A DNA stretch of 64,000 nucleotides from positions 1-64,000 of the forward strand of contig JAFUFJ010000012.1 in assembly GCA_017469955.1 (NCBI GenBank), read 5' to 3'. The notes under the pieces are model-generated. The model was not told where the DNA came from and did no database searches. It saw only the letters and a list, made by a program, of their open reading frames with translations. The DNA comes from Prevotella sp. (GTDB taxonomy: Bacteria; Bacteroidota; Bacteroidia; Bacteroidales; Bacteroidaceae). Positions 34,257-42,660 of this stretch are shown piece after piece; the first letter of the stretch is position 1, and each line of letters begins with the position of its first letter. Made by a program: the position numbers and the translations under genes.

Positions 34257-35414
34257 ATGAAGACATTCATCAGAACAATTATACTGGCATGTTTGGCAGG
34301 GTTCTTCACGGCTTGTAATGAAGATCCCGAGTATTACACTTTGGACAGTCAGCCAGACGAGATGCATATACAGGCGTCAGTCGACAGGCTGATTCTCAAC
34401 AAAGGCATTGCCAATCAGCCTGCCATCACGTTTACGTGGGATGCACAGCCGTCGCCTATTAGTGCCGACGATCAAGTAACCTATGCCGTTCGCCTCTATG
34501 CGTCGGCCAACAAGGACGATTTTGTCACCAGCCTTTATGACGTTGGTGATGCACGACAGTTCTCACTCACCCACGAAGAACTCAACAACATCATCGGAAG
34601 ATGGGTTGTTGCTGGCCAACAAGTGAGGGTAACGGCGCAGGTGCTTTCCAGCGTTCATAATGAACTGAAATATGTAAAGCCGGCTTCTTCGACCGTCGAA
34701 TTCGACGTGATTGGCTACGAACGCTTCCCACAATACATATATATCCACCTGACAGACGACGTCACTGGTGAGGTAACTACAGAGTCTCTGTCGCAAAGAG
34801 AACTGGGGACGGGAGTCTACGAAGCCACGCTTGATGTTGTGCCTTGCACCTATTACTTCACCACAACCACCGAGCCCCTTCCTGCATATGGACAGGCTGA
34901 CGGTGAAAAAATGGTATATGTCACCGAAGGAGACGTGCCGGCATTTACCTGTGAAGAGATCGGAACCCGGACGTTTATCGTAGACACCAACCCCGAGTAC
35001 AACGACTGTCGCCTGCTTGACATTATCCAGTTGCCCACAGAAGGGGTCATATGGATTGTCGGGACAGGTACCTCTGTCGGGTGGAATCCCAATGATGCTG
35101 CGGGCAAGATGACTATGACTGGTGGGGCACGCGAACCATATATCTACTCGTGGACTGGCGATTTCTTTAAGCCTGAAGATGCAGTCAACGACTCTCCCGG
35201 ACAATTCAAAATAGGTCTTGGCGGTGGCTGGGGCGACCAGTTCTTCTATGCTCCGTCGCCCGACACCAACCCTGCAGAAGACCATGGAATTGACGGTCCT
35301 CGCTATGAAAACGGCATGGACTACAAGTGGTTGTCGCCCGTAACGGGCCACTATAAGTTCTCTGTCTATCTGCTACGCGACGACTTCCACACGAGTTTCG
35401 AGCCGGCAGAATAG
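34257..35414 (+). CDS. SusE/SusF-like surface lipoprotein
   Basis: A 385-residue lipoprotein with lipobox FTAC (Cys20). The N-terminal part (about 35-150, ILNKGIANQPAITFTWDAQP) resembles the immunoglobulin-like SusE N domain, in which the TFxW core is typical. The C-terminal half has starch-binding-like modules: IWIVGTGTSVGWNPNDAAGKM and FKIGLGGGWGDQFFYAPS, the pattern of SusE/SusF carbohydrate-binding domains. It probably binds glycan on the cell surface for the SusCD pair 31 bp upstream. This suggests that the second locus handles a polysaccharide or oligosaccharide. Confidence 0.85.
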   Translation: MKTFIRTIILACLAGFFTACNEDPEYYTLDSQPDEMHIQASVDRLILNKGIANQPAITFTWDAQPSPISADDQVTYAVRLYASANKDDFVTSLYDVGDARQFSLTHEELNNIIGRWVVAGQQVRVTAQVLSSVHNELKYVKPASSTVEFDVIGYERFPQYIYIHLTDDVTGEVTTESLSQRELGTGVYEATLDVVPCTYYFTTTTEPLPAYGQADGEKMVYVTEGDVPAFTCEEIGTRTFIVDTNPEYNDCRLLDIIQLPTEGVIWIVGTGTSVGWNPNDAAGKMTMTGGAREPYIYSWTGDFFKPEDAVNDSPGQFKIGLGGGWGDQFFYAPSPDTNPAEDHGIDGPRYENGMDYKWLSPVTGHYKFSVYLLRDDFHTSFEPAE

Positions 35415-35515
35415 GAGAAGCATAACCGATTACGAATTATCAACTGACTGGGAGGGCCCATATACCACATGCATATGCCGTTCTTCCCTTTAACAAGAAA
35501 ACAAAACATGCAGAT

Positions 35516-35971
35516 ATGAAAAAGTATATGTCTATTTGGGCGCCATTATTCGCCGTCATGTTCATGCTGGCATCATGCGTGGATGAAGATGGTGCCGGGG
35601 TGCCTGCACCCAAAAGTATGTTCATAGAATCAGCCGAATATAACGTCGACCTGACCAACGATGAAACGAAGACCCTTACTCTCAGGTGGATTGACGTCGA
35701 GAATGCCACCTACAAAGTGTCTCTCTCAAATCAAGAAAACGACATCATACAAGAACTGTCCAACCCCGTGACTGCGGGCGATCTCAGTGTGCTTTCAATG
35801 GATATCCCCTATGAGCAGCTGGCTTCCTATGTGGAGACTGCCGGACTGAACGGCATTGTTGGCTGCGACTTCTTCATCAATGTCACAGGCACGCCGGTCG
35901 ACTTGTCCAAACCTACTGCTCTTGCCCCTTCCGGAAGCACCGCGCGTTCGACTGTTCACTATGTAGAATAA
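35516..35971 (+). CDS. small SusE-N-like lipoprotein
   Basis: A 151-residue lipoprotein, lipobox LASC (Cys21), then an acidic stretch VDEDGAG. The remaining 120 residues look like a single immunoglobulin-like domain with TLRWIDVENATYKVSLSNQ, similar in style to SusE N-terminal modules. It lacks any C-terminal carbohydrate-binding module. It is fourth in the unit, 101 bp after the SusE/F-like gene and 29 bp before the beta-helix gene. A partner or anchor for the beta-helix protein is possible, but not shown by sequence. Confidence 0.7.
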   Translation: MKKYMSIWAPLFAVMFMLASCVDEDGAGVPAPKSMFIESAEYNVDLTNDETKTLTLRWIDVENATYKVSLSNQENDIIQELSNPVTAGDLSVLSMDIPYEQLASYVETAGLNGIVGCDFFINVTGTPVDLSKPTALAPSGSTARSTVHYVE

Positions 35972-36000
35972 CACAGTAAATAATATAGCAAGTAAAAGTT

Positions 36001-39000
36001 ATGAAAAAGAAATGTTTATTGATGCTCGTTGCCATTGCATATGGTGTGAGCAACCTGTGGGCCCTGAACAAGGTCGGAGATGTCTATCAGATTGGTACGG
36101 CAGCCGAGCTTGTTGAATTTGCAGGTATTGTAAACGGCGGTGAAAACGGCGCCAATGCTATCCTGACTGCCGACATCGACATGACTGGATCCTCATGGAC
36201 ACCCATCGGAACTGTCGACAACCGTTACGTCGGAACTTTCGATGGTCAGGGATTTGTCATTGACAACCTGAATTATGATGGTGGCGAGAATGCCGGTATC
36301 TTTGGCGTTGTCAACGGTGGTGCCGTCATTAAGAACCTCATAGCCGGTCCCAACAACGTCATCAAGGGCACCAGCAAAGTGGGAGGTTTCATTGGACGTT
36401 CCGACGGTTCAGGCTGGGTTACGCTTGAAAACTGTGGCCAGGAAGGCCAAGTAGTGGCAACTGGAGCCAACGCTGCAGCCATCATTGGCGTGGTGATGAA
36501 CGGCGGTCCTGCCACTCAGATCACCAACTGCTACAACACAGGCAACATCTCCGGTGGCAACGAAAGTGCCATTCTCACCGGTTGGTTCGGAGGACACGGC
36601 AGCGTAAAGGTGTCAGGTTTCTGGAACACTGGAGTCATTGAAAATGGTGTTGACGGTTCAAACTATCTCTATCGCAACAACAATGGCTTGAACGTATGGG
36701 AAAAGATCTACAATATTAACGACAACCAGAGTGCCGCCGTCATCATCAACGACGACCTGGCTTCCGGCAAGTTTGCCTTTGAACTCAACGGCAACGCCGA
36801 TGCAGGCATTTGGCTTCAGAATCTCGAAGGTGCCGAGAAAGATGCATTTCCGACATTCCGATCGGGACACGGCAAGGTGTATGCCAACGGCGAACTCAAC
36901 TGTGACGGCTCAGCCAAGGGCTCTGTCTCCTATTCAAACACTGAAGGTTCGACCCGCGACGCTCACACTTATGTCGACGGTTTCTGCTCCAAGTGCGGTG
37001 AATATCAAGCCGACTTCATCACAGCTGCCGACGGAGTCTATCCGATTGCTACCGGTGCCGAGCTCAACTGGTTTGCCTACACGGTCAACCATGTGAACGG
37101 CGGTGCCAATGCCCAGTTGGTTTCCGATATTGACATGACAGGTCTCGGCTACACACCTATCGGCCAAGACATGCATGACTTCAGCGGTCATTTCGACGGA
37201 CAGGGACATAGAATCCTCAACCTCGACCTCTCTTCCAACTATGGAGCCTATGACAATCAGGCATTGTTCGGCCAAGCCGTGGGTGGAGCCGTCATCGAAA
37301 ACGTCATCATCGATGCTTCATGCAAGATACAGGGCAAGGCCTTCACGGCCGGAATCCTTGGCCATGTATGGGGCGACGGTGTGATTGTACGCAATTGCGG
37401 CAACGAAGCCAGCATCAAAGGATCGGCTCAAAACGCTGCCGGCATTGTGGGTTGTTCAGAGCGTGTGGTCACCATCGAGAACTGTTATAACACCGGTGAG
37501 ATCGAGGGCAGCCACGAGAATGCTGGTATTTGCGCATGGATGGGCAGCAATTCGTCGGTCATCAAGAACTGCTACAGCACTGCAGTCATTGCTAACGGCA
37601 ACGGCCTGTGGCGCAAAGACGAGATAGCCGGTGCCAATGTCTACCAGATGCAAGGCAACCAAGGCACAGCCTTCACTGCCGAACAGATGGGCAGTGGCGA
37701 GCTGGCCTACCTGCTTAATGGCTCAGTAAACGGCGGGGAAAGCTTCTATCAGCTCATCGGCACCGAGGACCACCCCACTCCTATTGCCAGAGAGGGAGCA
37801 AAGGTCTATGCCAACGGCCAGCTCAACTGCGACGGCTCGCCAAAGGAAGGCACGACGGTCACTTACAGCAACACCGAGGGTTCGACACAAGAACCTCACA
37901 ACTTCGTCGACGGTATCTGCTCTGTTTGCGGCAATGCCTACGACGCAACCTATATGACTGCCAACGACGAAGGCTTCTATGAAGTGGCTGACGGCAAGCA
38001 ACTCAGGTGGATAAGCTTCGCTGAACGCGACAACGATGCCATCAAGGTGCTGCTCACCAACGACATTGACATGCAGGACATTGCTTTCGACGGCATCGGA
38101 CAAAACGACGACAACCAGCGCTTCAAGGGTGTGATTGACGGCCAGTTCTATGTCATCAAGAACCTTAAGATGGAAGCTGAACGTCAGGGCCTTGGCCTGA
38201 TCAACGTGGCTACCGGCGGAGCTGTCGTCAAGAACCTCACCATTGATGCTTCATGCGAGTTCAGGGGACAGAGCGGAACCGGTGCCTTTATCGGCGCCAT
38301 TCGCAACGGTTCTGGCGAGGTGAACATCGAAAACTGCGGTAATGAGGCCACTGTCACCACGACAGGTGTCAATGCCGGCGGCCTGGTTGGCTGCAACTAC
38401 GTCGGTGAAATCAAAGTCATCGTCACCAACAGCTATAACGCCGGTACAATCAGCAGCAGCAATGAAGCCGGAGGACTCTCAGGATGGTTTGGCAATGATG
38501 CCGAGATGCACAACGTCTATAATATCGGAACCGTGAATAACGGCGAGTCGTTCGGCCGAGGAAACAACATCCAGTGCAACGAGTCGAGCTACGACTTAGT
38601 GACTGAATGGCCTGCAATGAAGAACATGACCCTCGAGGAAGTGAAGGACGGAACCTTGCTGAAGAACCTCAGCGACGCCGTGTGGCACCAGGCCTTTGGC
38701 GACAATGCCCACCCTGTTCTCTATCGCCACTACGACTATTCGGAGGACTTCGACCAGCAGCTCAACGCCTATGACAACAGCCAGGTGACCCTCTACCGCT
38801 CTACGGTGGCCAACACTTGGAACACGTTTACGGCTCCGTTTGCCCTTACTGCCGAGCAGATTGCCGACATATTCGGCGAAGGTACGCTCGTGGCTGAGCT
38901 CACTGGCGAGTCTGAAGACATCATCCGATTCACCACCACGACGGCTATCGAGGCCGGCAAGCCTTACCTGCTGAAGCCTGTCAAGGCCCTCTCGAGCACC

Positions 39001-39432
39001 GAAGGCATTGCGGTTGGCACCCTCACTGTCATTGCCGATGCCGCTCAAAGCGAAGCTGTCAGCACCACGTCGGTCTACGAATTTGCCGGCGTCTATGGTC
39101 CTACAGCCATTACCAAGTACGACTATTTCGTGGCCGACGGCAACAAGCTGAAGCGCAACACGGCCGGTTCGTCGCTGAAGGGCTTGCGTGCCTACTTCAA
39201 AGACAGCCGCAACCACCTGCCTATCGACGACGATCCTATCGACAATCCCGACGACCTGCTGGGCAAGGGATTCTCGGTTGACGGCGACCTGACGGGCATT
39301 ATCCTGACTGACGGCAGCCTGGAGACCCTCGAAAGCGTCTACACCGTGGGCGGACAGAAGCTGAACAACGGCTCTGAAGGCCTGCCGAAGGGACTCTATA
39401 TCGTCAACGGCAAGAAAGTTGTTATCAAGTAG
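36001..39432 (+). CDS. giant secreted GLUG-type beta-helix surface protein with three tandem domains
   Basis: A 1143-residue exported protein (signal peptide MKKKCLLMLVAIAYGVSNLWA). Three homologous domains of about 300 residues (about 25-330, 340-635, 650-920) each begin with an ALx-x-IDM segment (TADIDMTG, VSDIDMTG, TNDIDMQD) and contain repeated IENCYNTG-type and GGAVIKNL-type turns, as in GLUG-repeat right-handed beta-helices. Domains 1 and 2 each end with a similar linker of about 40 residues (KVYANGELNCDGS..., ending CSKCG or CSVCG). The last 200 residues form another module ending GLYIVNGKKVVIK, a tail common in secreted Prevotella proteins. It is probably a surface adhesin or glycan-binding protein of the SusCD locus; an enzymatic role is not visible. 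Confidence 0.85.
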   Translation: MKKKCLLMLVAIAYGVSNLWALNKVGDVYQIGTAAELVEFAGIVNGGENGANAILTADIDMTGSSWTPIGTVDNRYVGTFDGQGFVIDNLNYDGGENAGIFGVVNGGAVIKNLIAGPNNVIKGTSKVGGFIGRSDGSGWVTLENCGQEGQVVATGANAAAIIGVVMNGGPATQITNCYNTGNISGGNESAILTGWFGGHGSVKVSGFWNTGVIENGVDGSNYLYRNNNGLNVWEKIYNINDNQSAAVIINDDLASGKFAFELNGNADAGIWLQNLEGAEKDAFPTFRSGHGKVYANGELNCDGSAKGSVSYSNTEGSTRDAHTYVDGFCSKCGEYQADFITAADGVYPIATGAELNWFAYTVNHVNGGANAQLVSDIDMTGLGYTPIGQDMHDFSGHFDGQGHRILNLDLSSNYGAYDNQALFGQAVGGAVIENVIIDASCKIQGKAFTAGILGHVWGDGVIVRNCGNEASIKGSAQNAAGIVGCSERVVTIENCYNTGEIEGSHENAGICAWMGSNSSVIKNCYSTAVIANGNGLWRKDEIAGANVYQMQGNQGTAFTAEQMGSGELAYLLNGSVNGGESFYQLIGTEDHPTPIAREGAKVYANGQLNCDGSPKEGTTVTYSNTEGSTQEPHNFVDGICSVCGNAYDATYMTANDEGFYEVADGKQLRWISFAERDNDAIKVLLTNDIDMQDIAFDGIGQNDDNQRFKGVIDGQFYVIKNLKMEAERQGLGLINVATGGAVVKNLTIDASCEFRGQSGTGAFIGAIRNGSGEVNIENCGNEATVTTTGVNAGGLVGCNYVGEIKVIVTNSYNAGTISSSNEAGGLSGWFGNDAEMHNVYNIGTVNNGESFGRGNNIQCNESSYDLVTEWPAMKNMTLEEVKDGTLLKNLSDAVWHQAFGDNAHPVLYRHYDYSEDFDQQLNAYDNSQVTLYRSTVANTWNTFTAPFALTAEQIADIFGEGTLVAELTGESEDIIRFTTTTAIEAGKPYLLKPVKALSSTEGIAVGTLTVIADAAQSEAVSTTSVYEFAGVYGPTAITKYDYFVADGNKLKRNTAGSSLKGLRAYFKDSRNHLPIDDDPIDNPDDLLGKGFSVDGDLTGIILTDGSLETLESVYTVGGQKLNNGSEGLPKGLYIVNGKKVVIK

Positions 39433-39455
39433 GAAACCCATTCAACCTCAGGATT

Positions 39456-39632
39456 ATGAAAAAGAACTATGTGCATCCAACCCTGAAGTCGCTCGCCGTC
39501 AGCCAGGAAGAACTGCTGCTTACGGTGTCGATCAGCGACGGAAACTCGAATATTGACAACCTGAACGAAGACCCGACTGACGGCGATGCAGGCAACGAAG
39601 GCCTTGCAAAGCCCTTCACAGTGTGGGACTAA
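39456..39632 (+). CDS. 58-residue acidic peptide downstream of the beta-helix gene
   Basis: A short open frame starting MKKNYVHPTLKSLAVSQEEL and ending KPFTVWD. It starts 23 bp after the beta-helix stop, in the same direction. After a basic start it carries a hydrophobic LLLTVSI stretch and then an Asp/Asn/Glu-rich half. It has no lipobox. Short peptides of this style (MKKxYxxPxxxxxxV...) lie beside surface-protein genes in several Bacteroidales as far as I recall; no function is known to me. It could be a secreted peptide, a chaperone for the preceding protein or a partner for sorting. Confidence 0.65.
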   Translation: MKKNYVHPTLKSLAVSQEELLLTVSISDGNSNIDNLNEDPTDGDAGNEGLAKPFTVWD

Positions 39633-39836
39633 GCCAGGTAGAAAACGTCTGTCCGCCGGGATGAACGGTGGGCAGAGCCAGCGATGCGCCCCGACATTCT
39701 CACAGGATTCTGCGAAGATGCCGGGGCACTTTTTTATGCTCCGGCAGGCATGAAAAAGGCCTTTCTGCAGCCGATACGGCTGACTCTGGAGGCTGAACGG
39801 AAAGCCTTTTCGGAGCGACCTTCCCCACAACGCGAT

Positions 39837-39943
39837 GAGAAAGCTAAGAGTTTAGCCTCAGAAGTCTTAGCTTTCATGCTGAGAACTCTATCCTTTCTCA
39901 CCCAGAACTCATAGACTTCTCGACCTGAAAGGATAGCTTTCTC
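39837..39943. repeat. 107-bp lattice element (reverse orientation)
   Basis: Unit starts 39837, 39859, 39881, 39903, 39925. Words at positions 6-8 are AGC, GTC, CTC, CTC, AGG. Read on the minus strand it matches the 26476 copy best. A degenerate further unit (GAGAAGGGGCAGAACTTTCTC, 39969-39989) begins exactly 132 bp (6 x 22) after the first unit. The region 39633-40178 holds nothing else but a TAAATTTG -7 box at 40123-40130 for the next gene. Confidence 0.88.
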
Positions 39944-40178
39944 AGCCTCACCGGCCCTGCATCCTGTCGAGAAGGGGCAGAACTTTCTCAGAAAAGTCTC
40001 AGGAAGGCTGCGGTCGCAAAAAAGCCTTCACAAGGGCACGGCTGTCACATGAAAAGCATGAAAATGATTCGATTTTTGCATTTTTCTGTCCGATTCTTAT
40101 CATGCATTTGCCAAGAATGTGCTAAATTTGCAGCATCAACCAACCATCAGTCGAATCAACATCAAAGAAAAGGAAAAT

Positions 40179-42230
40179 ATGAAAAAGGCATTCATTCTGA
40201 CATTGCTGACGGCAATCGTCGTCACTTCGTGCTATCGCATCACCCTTCTCGAGCAACCTCACGAAGCCTTCACCAACTCAACCTTCAAGGGAAAAATGGT
40301 CATCAAGCGGTCGGGAACCTCCGATAACGGGCTGGTTCAGCATGTCTATGCACTCTTCGGTGTGTGTGTTCCCATAGGATGGGAAGTGGGAACCGACATC
40401 GTGATGACCCAGGTTCCACAGGAAGGCACCGACGTGGGCGACTCCGAATACACCAAAACCATCACCCGGCAGATGGTGCCCAGCAAGGCTTACTCGCAGA
40501 TTCTCAACCGCGACTACCCCAAATCTGGCTACGTTTGGCTCGGCTTTGAGAGCGAACGAGACATCAAGAGTCTTTTCAACACGAAGGAACAGGTCAACGA
40601 AGTCGACTCCATCTACGTCGAGTTCTCCATCAAGACCAACGACAAGACTGGCACGTTCTATCTCGACTACATCGCCGGACAGGTCGATCATGACAAGCTT
40701 GAAAACCTCGGGACGAAGGAAGACAGCTGGAATACGCAGGTTGCAACGTTCAAAGGCGACCGTATAGGCGAAGTGACCTATGCAGACACCAAGATCACTG
40801 TCACCCGTCCCGACGGCACTACCGACGATGATGCCTTCACAGACCCGGCCGAAAATGCCGACTGGAACCTCGTCTACATGGAAGGTTCAACCCGGCCCGG
40901 CGCAGCCATGGCCTACCAAGACAAGAAGTATGACAAGCTCTTCACCCGCACAAGAGGGTGGAATGGAGGCGATGGAGTGTTCACAGTCGGCCTGCCAAAC
41001 GGCGACGTTTTCTGGACGTTCAACGACAGTTTCTACGGCGTTGTCAACTCAAGAACTCGTGCCCGCATGAGTAATTCCTTCCCAAGAAACAGCATCATGG
41101 TGCAGAAAGCCCACGACGGAGTGCTGGGAGAAACATCAAGTGACTTCGTCTGGCTGGCCGACTATGTGCAGGTAACCAACCCTTCAAAAGACCGATACTA
41201 CCACGCCCGCACCCACATTCGCCACCCGAAAGGTGAGCTAAGTCAGGAACAAATCGATGCCGGCGACATCGACCAGACATGGGTTTACTGGTCGGGAGAC
41301 GGCACTATCGTCGACGGAAAGCTACAGTTGCTATGGTTCTCCACCATGTCGAGCGAGCTCAGAAGCGACGGAACAGCCCTGTCAACCTATAGTCTCGACG
41401 GCGATATGCCCACAGGATACTATCAGAAGGGACTGGCCGACTACCTGCCAAAAGCAGGCAACTACCTCTATCGCGAGAACACTATCCACGACTTCAACCA
41501 GAATGCCGTCTCCTATGGCAGCACACTCTGGGAGGACGAGGACGGACATATCTACCTCTATGCCACCAAAGGCTACAAACCAGTAGTGGCAAGAACCGAG
41601 AAACATGACCTCAACAGCAAGTGGCAATACTATGTAAAAGACACCGAAAACGATACCTGGAACTGGCAGGACAACTATCCTTCTGACGAAGAGATGGAAC
41701 GCTCGTCGATCATGAAAGAAGGCCATACCGGCAGCCTGCCATGGATATTCAAGGACGGAGACTACTATTACATGACCATGCAAGGCCCCTATTTCAGCCG
41801 CGAAGTACACATCTATCGCTCGGAAAAACCCTACGGGCCCTTCACCGACCGTAGGATTCTCTTCCTCTTGCCCGACCATATCGACAAGATAGGCAACCAG
41901 AAATACCACTGGCTCTATATGGTCAACCTCCATCAGACGCTCGCTCGCGACGGTGAACTCGTATTCACGACCAACACCGACCCCGACGATTTCTGGGACA
42001 ACTTCAACGCTGATGGCTCAGCTGACTACTACAGGCCATACTTCTACCGCGTCTATAACTGGAAGAGTCTCTACGGAGATGAGACACCAACGGCCATATC
42101 AAGCTTGAAAGCAGACAACCCCCTGAAGCATTCCGTAGACAATTCATACTATAACCTGCAAGGACAGCGGGTGACAAACCCACACAACGGCATCTTCATC
42201 CATAAGGGCCGCAAGGTCATAGTGCCATAG
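40179..42230 (+). CDS. DUF5005-like beta-propeller lipoprotein, putative glycoside hydrolase
   Basis: A 683-residue lipoprotein, lipobox VTSC (Cys18), start 40179; an earlier ATG at 40119 would spoil the signal peptide. Residues about 35-200 form a beta-sandwich-like N domain. From about residue 215 it shows a five-bladed-propeller-like region with RTRGWNGGDGVFTVGLPNGDVFWTFNDSFYG, the DUF5005 signature, and later WVYWSGDG, LPWIFKDGDYYYM and YRSEKPYGPFTDRR, which resemble GH43/GH130-type propellers. A carbohydrate-active role is likely but not proven. The C terminus (YNLQGQRVTN...GIFIHKGRKVIVP) matches the tail type of the beta-helix protein. Confidence 0.8.
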   Translation: MKKAFILTLLTAIVVTSCYRITLLEQPHEAFTNSTFKGKMVIKRSGTSDNGLVQHVYALFGVCVPIGWEVGTDIVMTQVPQEGTDVGDSEYTKTITRQMVPSKAYSQILNRDYPKSGYVWLGFESERDIKSLFNTKEQVNEVDSIYVEFSIKTNDKTGTFYLDYIAGQVDHDKLENLGTKEDSWNTQVATFKGDRIGEVTYADTKITVTRPDGTTDDDAFTDPAENADWNLVYMEGSTRPGAAMAYQDKKYDKLFTRTRGWNGGDGVFTVGLPNGDVFWTFNDSFYGVVNSRTRARMSNSFPRNSIMVQKAHDGVLGETSSDFVWLADYVQVTNPSKDRYYHARTHIRHPKGELSQEQIDAGDIDQTWVYWSGDGTIVDGKLQLLWFSTMSSELRSDGTALSTYSLDGDMPTGYYQKGLADYLPKAGNYLYRENTIHDFNQNAVSYGSTLWEDEDGHIYLYATKGYKPVVARTEKHDLNSKWQYYVKDTENDTWNWQDNYPSDEEMERSSIMKEGHTGSLPWIFKDGDYYYMTMQGPYFSREVHIYRSEKPYGPFTDRRILFLLPDHIDKIGNQKYHWLYMVNLHQTLARDGELVFTTNTDPDDFWDNFNADGSADYYRPYFYRVYNWKSLYGDETPTAISSLKADNPLKHSVDNSYYNLQGQRVTNPHNGIFIHKGRKVIVP

Positions 42231-42232
42231 AC

Positions 42233-42595
42233 ATGAAAATCGTCCGCAACAGATTTCTCCCTATAAAAGGCTATACGGCCATCAACCTGCTGGGCATTCT
42301 CTTCTGCAAGCCATCGGTAAAAGTCACACCCGAGCTTGTGCTTCACGAGAGAATCCATACGGCCCAGATGATTGAAATGCTCGTCATAGGGTTCTATCTG
42401 TGGTATGTCATGGAGTGGATCGTCAGACTTCCCATGCACGGACGTGCCTATTCAAACATATCTTTCGAACGGGAGGCCTATGCAAACATGCACAATGCCG
42501 ACTATCTGAAACACAGGAAACGGTATGCATGGGTCAGCTATCTGAGAGACAAGCCTGCCCAAAGACGGCCGGAAAAGCATCAGATGCAAGTCTGA
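42233..42595 (+). CDS. small membrane protein with an HExxH motif
   Basis: A 120-residue protein starting 2 bp after the stop of the propeller gene. It has an HERIH motif (HExxH, near residue 39-43), a hydrophobic segment (MLVIGFYLWYVMEWIV), and an FEREAYAN segment about 30 residues later that could supply the third zinc-ligating Glu of a gluzincin-like site. There is no signal peptide. Such motifs suggest a tiny membrane-associated metallopeptidase. I do not know a characterised member. The tail is rich in Lys/Arg. Peptidase activity is inferred from the motif alone. Confidence 0.65.
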   Translation: MKIVRNRFLPIKGYTAINLLGILFCKPSVKVTPELVLHERIHTAQMIEMLVIGFYLWYVMEWIVRLPMHGRAYSNISFEREAYANMHNADYLKHRKRYAWVSYLRDKPAQRRPEKHQMQV

Positions 42596-42660
42596 AAGAC
42601 ACCAGATACAGCGCTGAAAGGCTGTCGTCCTGCCGGAGGAACATAGCGAAACAACACCAG

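Noticed and set aside
36273-39441. Long minus-strand frames inside the beta-helix gene
   Set aside because: They are shadows of the repetitive plus-strand gene without protein features.
40119-40178. Earlier start for the DUF5005-like lipoprotein
   Set aside because: It would add about 20 polar residues before the signal peptide; the lipobox position supports 40179.
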